The notes under the pieces are model-generated. The model was not told the DNA's origin. It did no database searches and saw only the letters and a program-made list of their open reading frames with translations. This document shows positions 62,675 through 64,000 of a stretch of DNA of 64,000 nt, piece by piece. Source of the stretch: Oscillatoriales cyanobacterium (lineage in GTDB: Bacteria; Cyanobacteriota; Cyanobacteriia; Cyanobacteriales; Laspinemataceae); assembly GCA_011390955.1 (NCBI GenBank), contig JAABRM010000002.1:1-64000 (forward strand), given 5' to 3'. The position numbers and the translations under genes were made by a program. Each line of letters starts with the position of its first letter. Position 1 is the first letter of the stretch.

Positions 62675-64000
62675 ATGGCACCAATAAATTCGCTTCCTAA
62701 TTTTAAGTTACCTCCAGAACTGATCGATATTCTCCAATCCTGTCCCAGCTTTACCTTTGCCTCAAACGTGGAGGAACTGATCGACTTGGCGGTTCGGGAT
62801 GCCCAGTCCAATACCTCAATGCCCGGTTATCACGAAGTAGCATACGAAATTCCCGGTCGGGGCAAAGTAGTTGAAGCGGTGGTATGCAAAGTTAAAAATG
62901 GTATCTGCGCTAACTATACCGAGCCCTATATGCGACGGCGCGATCCCGATTGCATGGTGATTGGTGACGACCAACCCACCAATAAAAAGACCTTTGATTC
63001 CCGGTATGGCTCTGATTTTGACACCCTGCGATCGCAGACTTTTGAATGGCTGAAAACCCAGGAACTGGCCTTATTTGTATTCGTGGCTGGGGTTCAAGGC
63101 AAAGGCCCAGAGATCGTAGTTGTGGCACCAGCCAATGCCGGATTTTTTGCTTTTGGACTATCCTTGCTCCAAGGAATTCACGACCCAGCCAGCTTAGGTC
63201 CAGAATTTTCCCTAGGCGGGGTCATCTATGTGGCTCCGCCTTTCCGCCATACAGTCTTTGGCGGCAAACAAGTGGTAGTCCACAATCGTTGTCCTGGTTT
63301 GCACGAAATTTTCAGCTACAACCTCTATCCTGGGCCGAGTGCCAAAAAAGGGATTTACGGCATTCTGTTAACTTTGGGCGAACAAGAAAACTGGATTACC
63401 GCTCACGCTTCCACCGTTAGAGTCGTCACTCCCTACGATAATCACATCACCTTGATGCATGAAGGGGCAAGTGGCGGCGGTAAAAGCGAAATGCTGGAGC
63501 AAATTCACCGCCGGTTTGACGGTAGCCTCCTGCTGGGGAAAAATATCACCACTGGAGACGAGCGCACCTTAATCTTGCCCAGAGGCTGCGAATTGCATCC
63601 TGTCACCGATGACATGGCATTGTGCCATCCCAGTCTCCGCAGACCGGAAAATCAAGATAAGCTGGCGGTGATGGATGCAGAAAATGCCTGGTTTGTTCGC
63701 CTGAACCATATCACTCGCTACGGCACAGACCCCGCCCTGGAAGAATTGACCATCCATCCCCCGCAACCCCTGCTATTCCTGAATGTTGATGCGCCTCCTC
63801 ATAGCACTGCCCTGATTTGGGATCATATTGAGGACGCACCGGGTCAACCTTGCCCCAACCCCCGTGTGGTGATTCCGCGAGCAATTATCCCGCAAGTGGT
63901 GAACCGCCCCGTAAGTGTGGATATTCGCAGTTTTGGGGTACGCACTCCTCCCTGTACTAAGGAATTGCCCAGTTATGGAATTATCGGTTTACTGCATTTT
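62675..64000 (+). CDS. DUF4914 family protein, PEPCK-like P-loop (3' partial)
   Basis: ATG 62675 opens a frame that stays open to the window end (442 codons seen). The SD AGGAAG ends 3 nt before the ATG. Recognisable segments are YEIPGRGKVVEAVV, VFVAGVQGKGPEIVVVAPANAGFFAFG, and HEGASGGGKSEM with a P-loop at residues 264-272 of the PEP-carboxykinase style. The sequence agrees with DUF4914, a family of about 620-640 residues of unknown activity. About one third is missing. Confidence 0.85.
   Translation, partial: MAPINSLPNFKLPPELIDILQSCPSFTFASNVEELIDLAVRDAQSNTSMPGYHEVAYEIPGRGKVVEAVVCKVKNGICANYTEPYMRRRDPDCMVIGDDQPTNKKTFDSRYGSDFDTLRSQTFEWLKTQELALFVFVAGVQGKGPEIVVVAPANAGFFAFGLSLLQGIHDPASLGPEFSLGGVIYVAPPFRHTVFGGKQVVVHNRCPGLHEIFSYNLYPGPSAKKGIYGILLTLGEQENWITAHASTVRVVTPYDNHITLMHEGASGGGKSEMLEQIHRRFDGSLLLGKNITTGDERTLILPRGCELHPVTDDMALCHPSLRRPENQDKLAVMDAENAWFVRLNHITRYGTDPALEELTIHPPQPLLFLNVDAPPHSTALIWDHIEDAPGQPCPNPRVVIPRAIIPQVVNRPVSVDIRSFGVRTPPCTKELPSYGIIGLLHF

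Overview
The window is a chromosomal segment of a cyanobacterium, most likely a filamentous, non-heterocystous one of the Oscillatoriales/Microcoleaceae type. Supporting signs are the very frequent HIP1 octamer GCGATCGC, the cyanobacterial genes pxcA, cruP and rnz, many proteins of cyanobacteria-only families, polysaccharide glycosyltransferases resembling those for hormogonium slime, heptameric tandem repeats (STRR type), and many small palindromic repeats. The species cannot be named from the sequence. No rRNA, tRNA or CRISPR array was seen. The one recognised RNA gene is rnpB (26817-27219, minus). The first gene (RTX/Ig-like adhesin) and the last gene (DUF4914, 62675 onward) run off the window.

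Layout. 1-4.1 kb: 3' end of a calcium-binding adhesin, then a repeat-rich stretch with a strong promoter followed by a GC-rich foldable segment (candidate small RNA), then a Uma2 nuclease gene. 4.2-12.2 kb: a TIGR03032-TPR-OGT fusion, an AAA ATPase, a YgiT/MqsA-like zinc-finger protein and a diverged UvrD/AddB-like protein. 12.3-19.9 kb: pxcA, an exopolysaccharide group (acetyltransferase and two GT2 enzymes), cobU, a conserved hypothetical and rnz. 20.2-28.8 kb: SpoIID-like protein, Nif11-like protein, fatty acid desaturase, prolyl oligopeptidase, rnc, rnpB and a membrane protein. 29-33.3 kb: a type II restriction-modification pair between two pentapeptide-repeat proteins, with a MITE ending exactly at the restriction gene's stop codon. 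33.4-42.9 kb: membrane protein, transaldolase-like enzyme, two adjacent paralogues sharing an N-terminal domain, small proteins, a GH57 branching enzyme and a membrane protein. 43.3-48.3 kb: predicted adenylate cyclase, cruP, and a histidine kinase with a cyclic-nucleotide-binding domain. 49.0-50.3 kb: a frameshifted tnpB bounded by an inverted repeat. 50.7-56.6 kb: an uncharacterised same-strand group (Hsp70-like ATPase, Cys-rich small protein, coiled-coil protein, membrane TPR protein, small beta protein). 56.8-64 kb: a PlsY-PEP-synthase-like fusion, a receiver-histidine kinase and DUF4914.

The most striking property is the repeat load. Three layers stand out. (1) Paired inverted AGAAACC(G/C)GGTTTCT palindromes, about 50 bp apart and always in the same relative orientation, at several loci; these resemble REPINs. 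(2) Heptamer tandem arrays fill many intergenic gaps and directly abut start or stop codons. (3) Other palindromes and 12-bp tandem repeats sit in frame inside coding genes, so they have altered protein sequences. Several MITE-like elements with terminal inverted repeats are also present. No complete transposase that could explain them lies in the window.
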